A DNA stretch of 35,573 nt from Nitrososphaerales archaeon (GCA_038868975.1 JAWCSA010000005.1:1-35573), one strand, 5' to 3'. Shown: positions 16,680 through 25,060, numbered from the stretch's first letter. Notes: generated by a model from the sequence alone, not told the origin. Made by a program: numbers and translations.

Positions 16680-17771
16680 CTAACGTATTCTTATTATGAA
16701 CTCTTTTATTGCACTTTCATTACCTGCAATATCAACTGCCTTGAACTGCACTCTGTATTGTCCGCTCTTTTCGAAGTTCATATTAACTGTACGCGGAACC
16801 TGATCCTCCACTTTATTCCATGATAGCCCCTTATCCAATTTATAGTAAACACCCTTGATACCACTTATTCTGTCACTGCCAAACATTTCAAAAGTGATCG
16901 CCTCGTCTACATCTACGCTTATAATGCATTTATTCTTGGCCTTACAGAGGCTACCAATTGGAATATCACCCTTATTCGTTGTACTGATCTTTGTTAGATA
17001 CACATCAGGTGCTTGCGCATCTACTCGCACAGATAATGTCTGAAGCTTCTCGGAACGTCCTTCACTATCCAGAGCGTAATAATGTACAGTAACAATACCC
17101 TCATTGAGTCCTGTTCGTTTGTCAAGTTTCAACGAATCACCAGTTCGCAAGAGGCATTTTCCTTTACTGCACTTTTCATCAAAGCTCTTGTGAAATACTA
17201 CTATCTCCTTAATATTGGAAATGCTGGAAGTTGCGGTAAATGTTGCTACTGGCGCACTGCCATAATACCATCCCGTTTCTTCGTTATAGTTACCGGAGAT
17301 TCTAACCGTGGTCCTGGGTTCGAATGATACAATTGTTGGACTAATGTTAAAAGCATCTGTGATCCAACCAGTTTTGTAGAATTGGTTACCGTAGGGCGGC
17401 ATCGAATCCCATATAGTAGTCACATAATCATAACTACCAAGTGGTGCTGAGGCTGGAATTACGAATGATCGCTGGTACAACTTTTTGCCTGGTTCTATTG
17501 TCGCCGGGGTGTCATTGGACTTGTCATTTATGATAGTGCCAGTACTTGAGTGCCTTACGCTGGCCCCTAGCCACACGTTAAGCTTTTCGAATGTTGGATT
17601 ATCTATTTCATAGTAAATGGTTAACATTTTTCCTGGTACTATAGAGTCGGAAGACAAATAGGAATGCTGTATCGTTATAGCAGCATCATTGCCAGCTGTT
17701 GCCGTGGGTATAAGTAAGAATTGCACTAGCATGGTGCAAAGTGCTAGCCCTGCCAGCGACCACCTACTCAT
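16680..17771 (-). CDS. Secreted protein with Ig-like domains
   Basis: The 363 residues begin with a clear signal peptide (LAGLALCTMLVQFLLIPTATA, cut after Ala). Next comes a beta-rich domain with DSIVPGKMLTIYYEIDNPT, which is like the conserved strands of CARDB-type adhesion domains. The C-terminal half holds two bacterial Ig-like units; the last has SDRISGIKGVYYKLDKG and QYRVQFKAVDIAGNES, a pattern typical of OmpL47/Big-type repeats that bind or space surface structures. There is no C-terminal membrane anchor, and two pairs of cysteines (CSKGKC and CKAKNKC) could form small disulfide loops. It lies on the opposite strand inside the split exosome superoperon. The exact role is unknown; an extracellular or cell-surface place is well supported. 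Confidence 0.75.
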   Translation of the reverse strand: MSRWSLAGLALCTMLVQFLLIPTATAGNDAAITIQHSYLSSDSIVPGKMLTIYYEIDNPTFEKLNVWLGASVRHSSTGTIINDKSNDTPATIEPGKKLYQRSFVIPASAPLGSYDYVTTIWDSMPPYGNQFYKTGWITDAFNISPTIVSFEPRTTVRISGNYNEETGWYYGSAPVATFTATSSISNIKEIVVFHKSFDEKCSKGKCLLRTGDSLKLDKRTGLNEGIVTVHYYALDSEGRSEKLQTLSVRVDAQAPDVYLTKISTTNKGDIPIGSLCKAKNKCIISVDVDEAITFEMFGSDRISGIKGVYYKLDKGLSWNKVEDQVPRTVNMNFEKSGQYRVQFKAVDIAGNESAIKEFIIRIR

Positions 17772-17989
17772 AAGTTAAGGATGGCAGGCTTACTCATACT
17801 TGTTCGTGTGTCAGATGTAAAACATACACCTAGATAAAAGCAGACTAGGATCATGCAAGTGGAATATCCACGTGTTTGTAACAAATGGAAATTCCTGTAG
17901 CCATCGGGGTTATTACATAGGAATCGTATATTTTACTAAAGTCTGAAATCTGTCAGGCCAGTAACGGTTCGAGGTGATAATTTATACAT

Positions 17990-17999
17990 ATAAAATATA
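17990..17999 (+). promoter_or_regulatory. TATA box for pcc1
   Basis: The stretch around ataaaatata ends about 26 bases before the ATG at 18025. This supports ATG 18025 and a leaderless transcript rather than the in-frame GTG at 17974, which lies upstream of the box. Confidence 0.5.
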
Positions 18000-18024
18000 T
18001 GGTATTAGTATTGCTAACCGTATC

Positions 18025-18270
18025 ATGCAAGGGGGAAGATTTAACGCTACCATTGAAATAAGGACCAGAAATCCTGATGTTATCTATTCGGCGCTTAAAC
18101 CTGACATCAGCCATATAGTCGAGGGGCATACAAGGTCTAGGATGAAACTTGTTAACGGTTCAGTAGTCATAGACATCAGTTCAGAGGACCTTTCTCATCT
18201 AAGGGCTAGTCTAAATTCCTATCTGAGGCTGGCGAAGACCGCTATCAGCTGCTTGGATGTAACGCTATAA
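18025..18270 (+). CDS. pcc1: KEOPS complex subunit Pcc1
   Basis: The 81-residue protein is the dimerisation subunit of KEOPS, the complex that makes the t6A modification of tRNAs. It has FNATIEIRTRNPDVIYSALKPD, then RSRMKLVNGSVVIDISSEDL and LRASLNSYLRLAKTA, which fit the Pcc1 fold. ATG 18025 is chosen from the TATA box. The prefoldin beta gene follows 30 bases after its stop, as commonly seen in archaea. Kae1/Bud32 and Cgi121 are not in this window. Confidence 0.85.
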   Translation: MQGGRFNATIEIRTRNPDVIYSALKPDISHIVEGHTRSRMKLVNGSVVIDISSEDLSHLRASLNSYLRLAKTAISCLDVTL

Positions 18271-18300
18271 ATATAATTAAGACAGACATATGCTCTGAGC

Positions 18301-18681
18301 ATGAGCGAACAAGAATTGCCTCCTTGGTTACGTGAGCAGGTAGCGAGGCTTAACCAACTGCAGCAGAACCTGCAGGCGATACTTATGCAGAAGCAGCAGA
18401 TAGAGATTGAACTCGCAGAAGCGGATAAGGCCCTAGAGGAGTTAAGGAAAATTAATGCAGGCGATGCTGTTTACAAGACAGCAGGACCAGTATTGATCAA
18501 GGCAAATAAAGACGAAGTCATAAAAGAATTGGAGGAGAAGAAGGAACTTGCTAATACACGTGTGATGGTTTTGTCAAAACAGGAAACTAGGTTAAAAGAG
18601 AACCTGAAGGAGGTCCAAGGCAAGATAGATGAAATGATCCGCGGCGCTGGCGCTAGTTCAACAAAGCCGAGAGCGGAGTAA
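18301..18681 (+). CDS. pfdB: Prefoldin beta subunit
   Basis: The 126-residue protein is the beta subunit of prefoldin (GimC), an ATP-independent chaperone that hands unfolded protein to the thermosome. Two long coiled-coil helices flank a short hairpin: LNQLQQNLQAILMQKQQIEI in the first, VLSKQETRLKENLKEVQGKI in the second, and the hairpin VYKTAGPVLIKA between them. This is the normal length. Its last 24 bases overlap the 3' end of the convergent deacetylase gene. Confidence 0.93.
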   Translation: MSEQELPPWLREQVARLNQLQQNLQAILMQKQQIEIELAEADKALEELRKINAGDAVYKTAGPVLIKANKDEVIKELEEKKELANTRVMVLSKQETRLKENLKEVQGKIDEMIRGAGASSTKPRAE

Positions 18682-21576
18682 TTTATCATGTCTATGCATC
18701 GAGCATTTGGAAGGTTTGAAACGCACGAAGATCAAAAATCCAAAAGTTGAAGCTAATGTTAGCAAAGCTAGGTTAAACTCAGGAACTACATGCAGCGACT
18801 CTTCAGAGCGATGATCTACGTATACCACCCATGTTTCCTTATCTTCATCAAGCCAGCTCATAGAAGGCAAAGCCTTTACACCATCGTATACTATGGGCCT
18901 ATCCGGCATTACGCTTGTTGGTATGAAGAGTAAAAGTGGTTCGTAAGACATCTCATTTCTTTCTATGTAGATTTTCTCCAATTGCATTTTGACATTAATG
19001 TCCGCGTTGCTCTTTACAACGATCCTTTCATCATTCCATGAAATATTATACTCATGAAGCACTACCTCCGGAGCATATTCAACTGGGCTAACAGCTGACA
19101 TACCACCCCAATACGCCGCAACAATTCCAGTGCCTTTATCCCTGATCCTCCATTGAATGGCATTTATGTTCGTTATATCAGGAGAACCGGTAACAACAGC
19201 CTCATCAAATGTCAAAGTGATAGGTATCCATATGTTGTTTTTCAACTTTATATCGTTATCAATCTTGAAGGTGTACCAAGATGAAAGAAAATTATCAGAT
19301 GATAGATAGAACCAGAGCTCCTGCAGATAATTTGTGTCAGTTACCTTTACCCACACCTTAATGTATTTGTTCGAAAGGTCAAGTGAAGGATTAATTGACA
19401 TCTTCCTAGTGAAGACAGGAATACCATTTCCATCTGAAACAAGTTGCAGGCTTTGCATGCCTTTTACAAAATCATTATTTTCATCAAGTTGCATTCCAGC
19501 TAGCGATTGTTTTCTAAATCCATGATCACCATTGAATTCTATAATGGGAATCTCTTTACTATATTTGGGAATCCATCCTTGCTTATCAATTTCACTTATT
19601 GTTACCATGGCGAACTCTTTTTTCAATTCACGCAGCAGGTCACGCAGTGCTTCTATCCTTTCCTTTTCGTAAATGTAATTGGAACCGTCTCTATCGTAAT
19701 ATGCTACAGGGTGCATTGATACAACAGCAAAACCATGCAGATCAACGGATTTCCTGATTCTTTCTAGCACCTGTTCATTTGCAAGTACTGTCCATTTGCC
19801 AGTAGGGGTGTCAACGTTGCTAACAAATGCCGTTTGTGGGAAGTGGAATATGGAATCACCATCTTTTAATGGGTATGGAGGTCTGTCAGGCCGTGTGAAA
19901 ACAGAACCACTTATGTGTGTTAGACCATTCTGCTGCATAACTACCAAAGTCTGTTCGTTAAAGGCATTTTCAGGAGGTATGAAGGTTTTAGGCCGCACCC
20001 CAAAGAGCTCTTCTATACGTTCATTGGTCTTCACAATAGAGTCCTGCTGCTCATCAAACGCCATTACAGAATGATCTTTATGATTCCAGCTATGGTTAGC
20101 AACCTCTATACTTCCCTTTGATACAGCATTTTGAAGAAACTCAATGAGATCCCTATCCTCATGTAAGTATCCCCCTATGATGCCAATAGTCAACGGTGCG
20201 TGCTCATCAAGAAACATGTTTATCAAGTCCTTTTGCGCATCCCTAGTAAAGTAATCCTGAACATCATCAAGCCTGAATGCTACACACTTGCAGCTGTAAG
20301 GGATTGATGATGAAACAGGGCTATTTTGTTCACTTTTCGAAACAGTTGTATAACTGGAAATTGATGAAAGATCTGTAACGTCATAAGCATGTAGCCAACC
20401 GACCTGATCTGTAACTACTGAATCATTTATGCTGGTAATGATGAATGCATAGTAGGTTCCTATCTCGTCAGGAATTATTTTCATTTCTACATTCTCTAGG
20501 TTTTGAGCAGGTATTGTTAGTGTTACATTCTGTACAATATCATATGGAAGCATACGATCCTTGTCAAGTATTAATGCAATAGTTACGTTCTTTGCTACGT
20601 GTGCAGGATTATGTATTAGCGCAGAAAATAGTGTTCTATATGTAGAAGACACGTTCGTTAATTGCCAGCTATTTATGAACGGCTCACTTCTTACAAACTT
20701 CATAGATACCTGCTTGGACGCAAGGGTGATATTCTTGCTGCCCCATTCTTCTAAATCATACAATAAGCCTTCTCGTTCCCTAAAAACGCGTACAGCATAT
20801 TCCCCTATAGGTATATTTGTGAAGAAGGCATCACCCTTTCTGTTAACTGCAGATTTAATAACCTTCTTACTATCCACGTTTTGCAACTCCACATTAAACC
20901 TTCCGTCAGACTCGTTTACAGCTTCAGATGATGTCTTGTAAACTGATAACAGGAACTGATCTACCTTTGATGGCCACGGGGTTACTACATTTATCTCCTT
21001 ACGCAATGCAGGCTCGAGCCTTATGAGGGAATGCTCGTAAACGATGTTCTTTCCCATTGAAACACTTGCTCGGTAGTAATCGCTATCAATGATGGTAGAT
21101 TGTAGCCAGAAGCGAAGTGTTTTTCCTTCGCTGTCTGTTGTGGTTTGACGCAGCAAATTTCCATCTCTGGTCTTAATGGAAACCAGCGCTCCCTCTACAG
21201 GAGTAACGCCATCATCATAGAATACATTAAAACGCATGCCACCAGAGAGTGCTATCTTGACATCAATTTTAGACTGCGTGCTTATCAGGTCTATTGAGCC
21301 GGAGCCAGCATACATTCTATTTTTATATACGTCTATCAAATACTTGTGGTTCAAAGGAATAGATGTTAGAACGTATGGATTGCTTGATACCGTATCTATG
21401 TGGGCAATAGGATTATTGTATGAATCCTGATATATCTTAAGAACCATATCCCACGGATCAACCCTGTCGCCGTTAGTATATTCTACTAGAATCTCCAATG
21501 ACCCATTTTGTTCGGAGTAAGAAGCGGCAGGTTGTACTATAATCAAAGCAAGTGTAAATAATATTAGGCACTTCAT
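18658..21576 (-). CDS. Large secreted, membrane-anchored polysaccharide deacetylase (NodB domain)
   Basis: This 972-residue protein has a signal peptide (KCLILFTLALIIVQPAASYS) and, near the end, one membrane span (LALLTLASTFGFLIFVRF), so it is bound to the outer face of the membrane. The N-terminal half holds several beta domains of the carboxypeptidase-regulatory/Ig kind. The central NodB domain covers about 430-660, with the metal-site motifs RLDD (435-438) and HSWNH (495-499), a PPENAF stretch (534-539) and SMHP (620-623). These residues support an active carbohydrate de-N-acetylase. The C-terminal third has a jelly-roll, carbohydrate-binding-like region. ATG 21576 gives the signal peptide. 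It is divergent from the amino-sugar polymer operon, so its likely substrate is that polymer. The substrate is inferred. Confidence 0.85.
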   Translation of the reverse strand: MKCLILFTLALIIVQPAASYSEQNGSLEILVEYTNGDRVDPWDMVLKIYQDSYNNPIAHIDTVSSNPYVLTSIPLNHKYLIDVYKNRMYAGSGSIDLISTQSKIDVKIALSGGMRFNVFYDDGVTPVEGALVSIKTRDGNLLRQTTTDSEGKTLRFWLQSTIIDSDYYRASVSMGKNIVYEHSLIRLEPALRKEINVVTPWPSKVDQFLLSVYKTSSEAVNESDGRFNVELQNVDSKKVIKSAVNRKGDAFFTNIPIGEYAVRVFREREGLLYDLEEWGSKNITLASKQVSMKFVRSEPFINSWQLTNVSSTYRTLFSALIHNPAHVAKNVTIALILDKDRMLPYDIVQNVTLTIPAQNLENVEMKIIPDEIGTYYAFIITSINDSVVTDQVGWLHAYDVTDLSSISSYTTVSKSEQNSPVSSSIPYSCKCVAFRLDDVQDYFTRDAQKDLINMFLDEHAPLTIGIIGGYLHEDRDLIEFLQNAVSKGSIEVANHSWNHKDHSVMAFDEQQDSIVKTNERIEELFGVRPKTFIPPENAFNEQTLVVMQQNGLTHISGSVFTRPDRPPYPLKDGDSIFHFPQTAFVSNVDTPTGKWTVLANEQVLERIRKSVDLHGFAVVSMHPVAYYDRDGSNYIYEKERIEALRDLLRELKKEFAMVTISEIDKQGWIPKYSKEIPIIEFNGDHGFRKQSLAGMQLDENNDFVKGMQSLQLVSDGNGIPVFTRKMSINPSLDLSNKYIKVWVKVTDTNYLQELWFYLSSDNFLSSWYTFKIDNDIKLKNNIWIPITLTFDEAVVTGSPDITNINAIQWRIRDKGTGIVAAYWGGMSAVSPVEYAPEVVLHEYNISWNDERIVVKSNADINVKMQLEKIYIERNEMSYEPLLLFIPTSVMPDRPIVYDGVKALPSMSWLDEDKETWVVYVDHRSEESLHVVPEFNLALLTLASTFGFLIFVRFKPSKCSMHRHDKLLRSRLC

Positions 21577-22040
21577 AAGCAAAGTCAACCCGCTACTGCT
21601 AAAAATTTTTGTAATTCTTTCAAAACCATGACAGATCCGAGAAATGTTCTAACTAAATTTATGGAGCATATGTATCTGCAATCTATTGTATTCATATCAA
21701 TCAAGCATCTTTCTATGACAATGAATGTAAGGAATACTGTGGAGAGCGTGAAACTTCCGTTTCTTCATGTTTTAAGTAATCATCATAAATAAAAGTTTCA
21801 ATTGTCTCCACAGGATTCCTTATGTTGTTACATGCCTATCTATAGCGCGGTAAAAAATGTACGCAAGATCATCGTTGTGCTTTGAGCTAGTAAGAGAAAC
21901 ACTGATTTACAGTCTAGGTAATTTTCCAAAGTTTGAATTTAATGTTTGTAAATTCGAGATGTCTTTGAGACACACACATCGATATCTAGAGTATTTTTCT
22001 TACAGTCTCAAAGGTTGGAGAGATCTTAGGGTGAAATAAC
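21577..22040. other. Intergenic region between divergent glycan genes
   Basis: This 464-bp stretch separates the start of the large deacetylase (minus) from the dehydrogenase that leads the plus-strand operon. It holds the long inverted repeat at 21728-21822. A frame of 60 codons at 21857-22039 has no recognisable protein character. Promoters for both directions must lie here, but no single TATA box is clear enough to call. Confidence 0.5.
21728..21822. repeat. Long imperfect inverted repeat (29-30 bp arms)
   Basis: The left arm 21728-21756 and right arm 21793-21822 are reverse complements apart from one mismatch and a short unpaired bulge. The cores are aaggaatactgtggaga and tctccacaggattcctt, followed by tgaaactt and aagtttca. 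A 36-base A/T-rich loop separates them. It is upstream of both divergent genes, so it is not a terminator for either. It could be a small MITE-like element, the remains of an IS end pair, or a regulatory hairpin. A related half-site occurs at 29893-29911. Confidence 0.75.
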
Positions 22041-22904
22041 ATGGAAGCAAAGAGGGTTCTTGTAATAGGATTGGGGCAGATCGGGTACAGTAACGCTGAA
22101 TACATGTCATCAAAAGGAATAGAGGTAGATGGATATGATATAAGTGAAAAAGCGGTTAAGAGAGCATTAGATAACAATGTAATTAGAAGCAGAGCAAAGA
22201 GTTTCCATGATTATGATTACTATGTTATTTGCATTTCAACACACAAACCTGACAACATGTTCATACCATATCTAGATGGTCTTTACGACATAGCCAGAAG
22301 AATATCGTATGAAGGTAAAACAGGTGCGCTTGTGGGAATTGACAGCACCGTTACGAGAGGTACATGCAATAGAGTGAAGGAAATCCTTAACCACCGGCTC
22401 CATGTTTCTCATGTACCCCATAGGTATTATGTTAATGAGGCTAAAGAGCATGGCGTAAGGCAGACAAGGGTGCTTGCTGGCTGCGAGCCTTGTTGCACAA
22501 GGGAAGCTAGACACTTTTATGGACATATGCTTGATATTCCCTTACACGTTGTAAGCTCAATTGATATTGCAGAACTTTCCAAAGTAGTTGAAAATTCCTA
22601 CAGATTTGTTGAGATTGCCTTCGCAGAAGAGCTGAAAATGATTTGCGATGGCTATGGCATAGATTTTAATGAATTAAGGACAGCTGTGAACACAAAGTGG
22701 AACATCAAGATTCTAGAAGCTAGAGATGGCATAGGAGGACACTGCCTTCCAAAGGATAGTCAGATGTTTCTTAGCCTATCAAGTAATGTATTGGAATCAA
22801 GCATCGTCGAGGCAGCAAAGCTAATCGATTACAAATACAGGGCGCATATTGGGCAGAAGGCTACACAAATAATGTCGTTAAGAAGTGAGGGATCGGAACT
22901 TTGA
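22041..22904 (+). CDS. Nucleotide-sugar (UDP-Glc/UDP-ManNAc type) dehydrogenase, short form
   Basis: The 287-residue protein belongs to the UDP-glucose/GDP-mannose dehydrogenase family, which oxidises NDP-sugars to uronic acids with NAD. It has the Rossmann motif GLGQIG (10-15, usually GxGYVG), DSTVTRGT, the central helix SKVVENSYRFVEIAFAEEL with the catalytic-site Lys (181) and Asn (185), and GIGGHCLPKDS with the catalytic Cys (235). The third domain of the family, about 100 residues that help bind the UDP, is absent; the frame ends soon after the central domain. It is the first gene of the plus-strand run, and its stop overlaps the next start (TTGA). A working enzyme is possible, since the catalytic residues are kept, but the substrate is unknown. 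Confidence 0.8.
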   Translation: MEAKRVLVIGLGQIGYSNAEYMSSKGIEVDGYDISEKAVKRALDNNVIRSRAKSFHDYDYYVICISTHKPDNMFIPYLDGLYDIARRISYEGKTGALVGIDSTVTRGTCNRVKEILNHRLHVSHVPHRYYVNEAKEHGVRQTRVLAGCEPCCTREARHFYGHMLDIPLHVVSSIDIAELSKVVENSYRFVEIAFAEELKMICDGYGIDFNELRTAVNTKWNIKILEARDGIGGHCLPKDSQMFLSLSSNVLESSIVEAAKLIDYKYRAHIGQKATQIMSLRSEGSEL

Positions 22905-23641
22905 AACTACTCCATTTAGCAGCAATCTCCACTGGAATCGTAATTGCATTGGGCATATTGATGGTGGCTCCAGCTTTTACTCAGATGCGACATCAAACTC
23001 CGAAATCAATAGTGATGCTTTCCTTTAGTGTAGTTGATGATACAGATGTTCTAACATGGTGCAACGAGCTATCATCTGTTCTAAATAAGCATAATATCAA
23101 AGCAACTGTATTTGTCACGGGCAAGATAGCGGAACAATACCCTCAATGCGTTACTGATTTTGTAAATAACATCAAGATCGATATTGGCAGTCAGACATAC
23201 AACTATGTAGATCTTACTTCAATTTCTGATTATAGTATACAACTTGAGGAGGTCAGGAATGGTAAGCTAGCAATAGATGAGGCAGGGAGAATCTATTCAC
23301 GAGTTTTCAAAGCACCGTATGGTGCTACTGATGACAATATCTACTCAATTCTAAGCAGGTCTGATATAATTGCCGATTTTTCATATGACAAGCGATACAA
23401 CAAATATTACAATGATCAGTTTATCTGGTTCACAATCGATACATATAGCGGTTCTACGTATTCAGCCAGTTTCTTCCAAACTCTTCCTGTGCTTGATACA
23501 CCAATTATTATCAGTTTCGATAACCTCACATCTTCAAGGGAAATTGATACTTTTATTTCCCAACTAAAATCAAGTAGCGTTCAGTTTGTTAATGCATCAG
23601 AGCTGACCGGTCTGGAACTTACCATTAGGGGGAGTATTTAG
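22901..23641 (+). CDS. NodB-like deacetylase homologue with metal ligands lost (likely pseudo-enzyme)
   Basis: The 246-residue protein has an N-terminal signal or anchor helix (ISTGIVIALGILMVAPAF), then the polysaccharide deacetylase fold: CNELSSVLNKHNIKATVFVTG, the strand IDIGSQTYNYVDLTSIS and FKAPYGATDDNIYS. In active members the second stretch reads GSHTYxHxDL; here both metal-binding histidines are Gln and Tyr. The first motif (TFDDG) is SFSVVDDTDV, so the Asp pair is displaced. The RxPYG motif is partly kept as KAPYG. The fold is clear, but zinc chemistry is unlikely. It may bind polymer or help the synthase. TTG 22901 overlaps the dehydrogenase stop, and the GT2 gene starts two bases after its own stop. 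Confidence 0.78.
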   Translation: MKLLHLAAISTGIVIALGILMVAPAFTQMRHQTPKSIVMLSFSVVDDTDVLTWCNELSSVLNKHNIKATVFVTGKIAEQYPQCVTDFVNNIKIDIGSQTYNYVDLTSISDYSIQLEEVRNGKLAIDEAGRIYSRVFKAPYGATDDNIYSILSRSDIIADFSYDKRYNKYYNDQFIWFTIDTYSGSTYSASFFQTLPVLDTPIIISFDNLTSSREIDTFISQLKSSSVQFVNASELTGLELTIRGSI

Positions 23642-23643
23642 AT

Positions 23644-25047
23644 TTGCCACTAGAACATCCGACCTTAACAACGTCAAATAAAACATTTTCTACACTACGT
23701 TGTGGCCAACAAATCGCAAAAAGTGGTAGGATCAAGGTCAGTAAAAAAGCATGGTCTGTAAGATTTGTAGCATTATTGGGCGCTAGTTTTTTTGTTGCCT
23801 ACAACATATTACTAGGATTAGAAGTGAAGGATCCATTCGTTATATATTCAACATTGCTACCATTACATTCAGTAGCGTACTTGGTTGTAGGTTGGTTATT
23901 TTACAGGAACCCAGCGACCGGAAAGGTAGGAAATGATCTAGTATCAGTTATAATTCCAGTATATAATCAGAAGACAGTTATAGAGGATGTTATCGATGCG
24001 GTTTACAATTCTACTTATAAAAATATTGAAGTTATCGCAGTTAACGATGGAAGCAAGGACGGCACGAGAGAAGTCCTCGATTCAATTGCAAAAAAGCATC
24101 GTGGTCTGAAGGTTATACACAAACATAATGAGGGAAAAAGGAAAGCAGTTGCCACAGGTTTCTATGAATCTAAGGCCAACTTTGTCGTGTTAATTGACTC
24201 GGACAGCATTATAGACAAGCATGCAATTACAGAACTTATGAAAGCGTTTTACGCAGATCCAACTATTGGTGCTACAGTTGCATATGCTAAGGTGGCAAAT
24301 GTGAACAAGAATATTATAACAAAATGTCAGGATGCTTGGTACGACTATTCTTTCAATATCAGGAAAGCAGCAGAAAGCAGTTTCGGGAATGTGTTGTGTT
24401 GTTCTGGGTGTATGGCAGCATACAGACGTGAAGCTATAGCTCACTACATTCCATATTGGATCAGATCTAGGCTGCCAAATAGTGATGATAGAGAACTCAC
24501 AACATCAGTGATACTACCTCCTTTTACCAAGAAACTATTGGAAGCGATGGCAGCGTACGATGATGCTGAAGATCGTGGATTAACAGGACAAGCATTGGTT
24601 GAATGGAAGGCTGTGTATGTTCCCACTGCAGTTGTATATACCGAAGTTCCTTACACAATGAAGATATTTCTAAGACAGCAGAAACGATGGAAAAAAGGTA
24701 CCACACGAGTGAACTTCTTTATGAGTGCGTTCTTCTGGCGTAAACATCCAGTTATGTCACTAATTTTTTACATCGATTTTATGATGACGTTCACCACGCC
24801 ATTTATAGTTGCCATAATATTCGTGTATAACCCTTTCATACTACAGAATGCTTGGTTATCGACTTCATTTATTGCAGGTATGGTGTTTCTAAGTATAGTT
24901 CATGGATTAGACTACAAGTTCCGTGATCCCATATCCACAAATTGGAAGTATAAACCGTTGATGAATCTGATCACGGCTTTCATACTTTCTTGGTTGATAT
25001 TTCCTGCAATCTGGAGTTACAGAAAAAACGAGTGGGGAACAAGGTAA
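23644..25047 (+). CDS. Processive GT2 glycosyltransferase, hyaluronan/chitin/NodC-synthase type
   Basis: The 467-residue membrane protein is a processive beta-glycosyltransferase that polymerises sugar from UDP-donors and moves the chain through the membrane. Two spans (about 42-58 and 68-86) precede the catalytic domain. Key motifs are VNDGSKDGT (133-141), DSDS (185-188), CCSGCMAAYRR (252-262), SDDREL (280-285, the GDDR acceptor motif) and QQKRW (345-349, the QxxRW of processive enzymes). Three or four further spans follow. Between the last two motifs there are roughly 25 more residues than I recall in streptococcal HasA. The start is TTG 23644. The sugars cannot be read from the sequence; the neighbouring GlmS and GNA1-like genes point to GlcNAc in the product. 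Confidence 0.9.
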   Translation: MPLEHPTLTTSNKTFSTLRCGQQIAKSGRIKVSKKAWSVRFVALLGASFFVAYNILLGLEVKDPFVIYSTLLPLHSVAYLVVGWLFYRNPATGKVGNDLVSVIIPVYNQKTVIEDVIDAVYNSTYKNIEVIAVNDGSKDGTREVLDSIAKKHRGLKVIHKHNEGKRKAVATGFYESKANFVVLIDSDSIIDKHAITELMKAFYADPTIGATVAYAKVANVNKNIITKCQDAWYDYSFNIRKAAESSFGNVLCCSGCMAAYRREAIAHYIPYWIRSRLPNSDDRELTTSVILPPFTKKLLEAMAAYDDAEDRGLTGQALVEWKAVYVPTAVVYTEVPYTMKIFLRQQKRWKKGTTRVNFFMSAFFWRKHPVMSLIFYIDFMMTFTTPFIVAIIFVYNPFILQNAWLSTSFIAGMVFLSIVHGLDYKFRDPISTNWKYKPLMNLITAFILSWLIFPAIWSYRKNEWGTR

Positions 25048-25060
25048 GAACGAGGTTATT

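Noticed and set aside
17316-17325. GGGTTCGAAT resembling a tRNA T-loop
   Set aside because: It lies inside the coding frame of the secreted Ig-like protein and no acceptor or anticodon stems surround it.
17801-17818. Short CSCVRC-like stretch in the gap where rpo12 might be expected
   Set aside because: A stop follows within four codons and no second CxxC pair is nearby; it is likely chance.
17859-17871. GTGGA-ATA-TCCAC palindrome between the Ig-like gene and pcc1
   Set aside because: Five-base arms are too short to claim an operator without more copies.
21857-22039. 60-codon frame just before the dehydrogenase
   Set aside because: The translation has no domain, no clear promoter or Shine-Dalgarno, and an unusual residue mix; not called.
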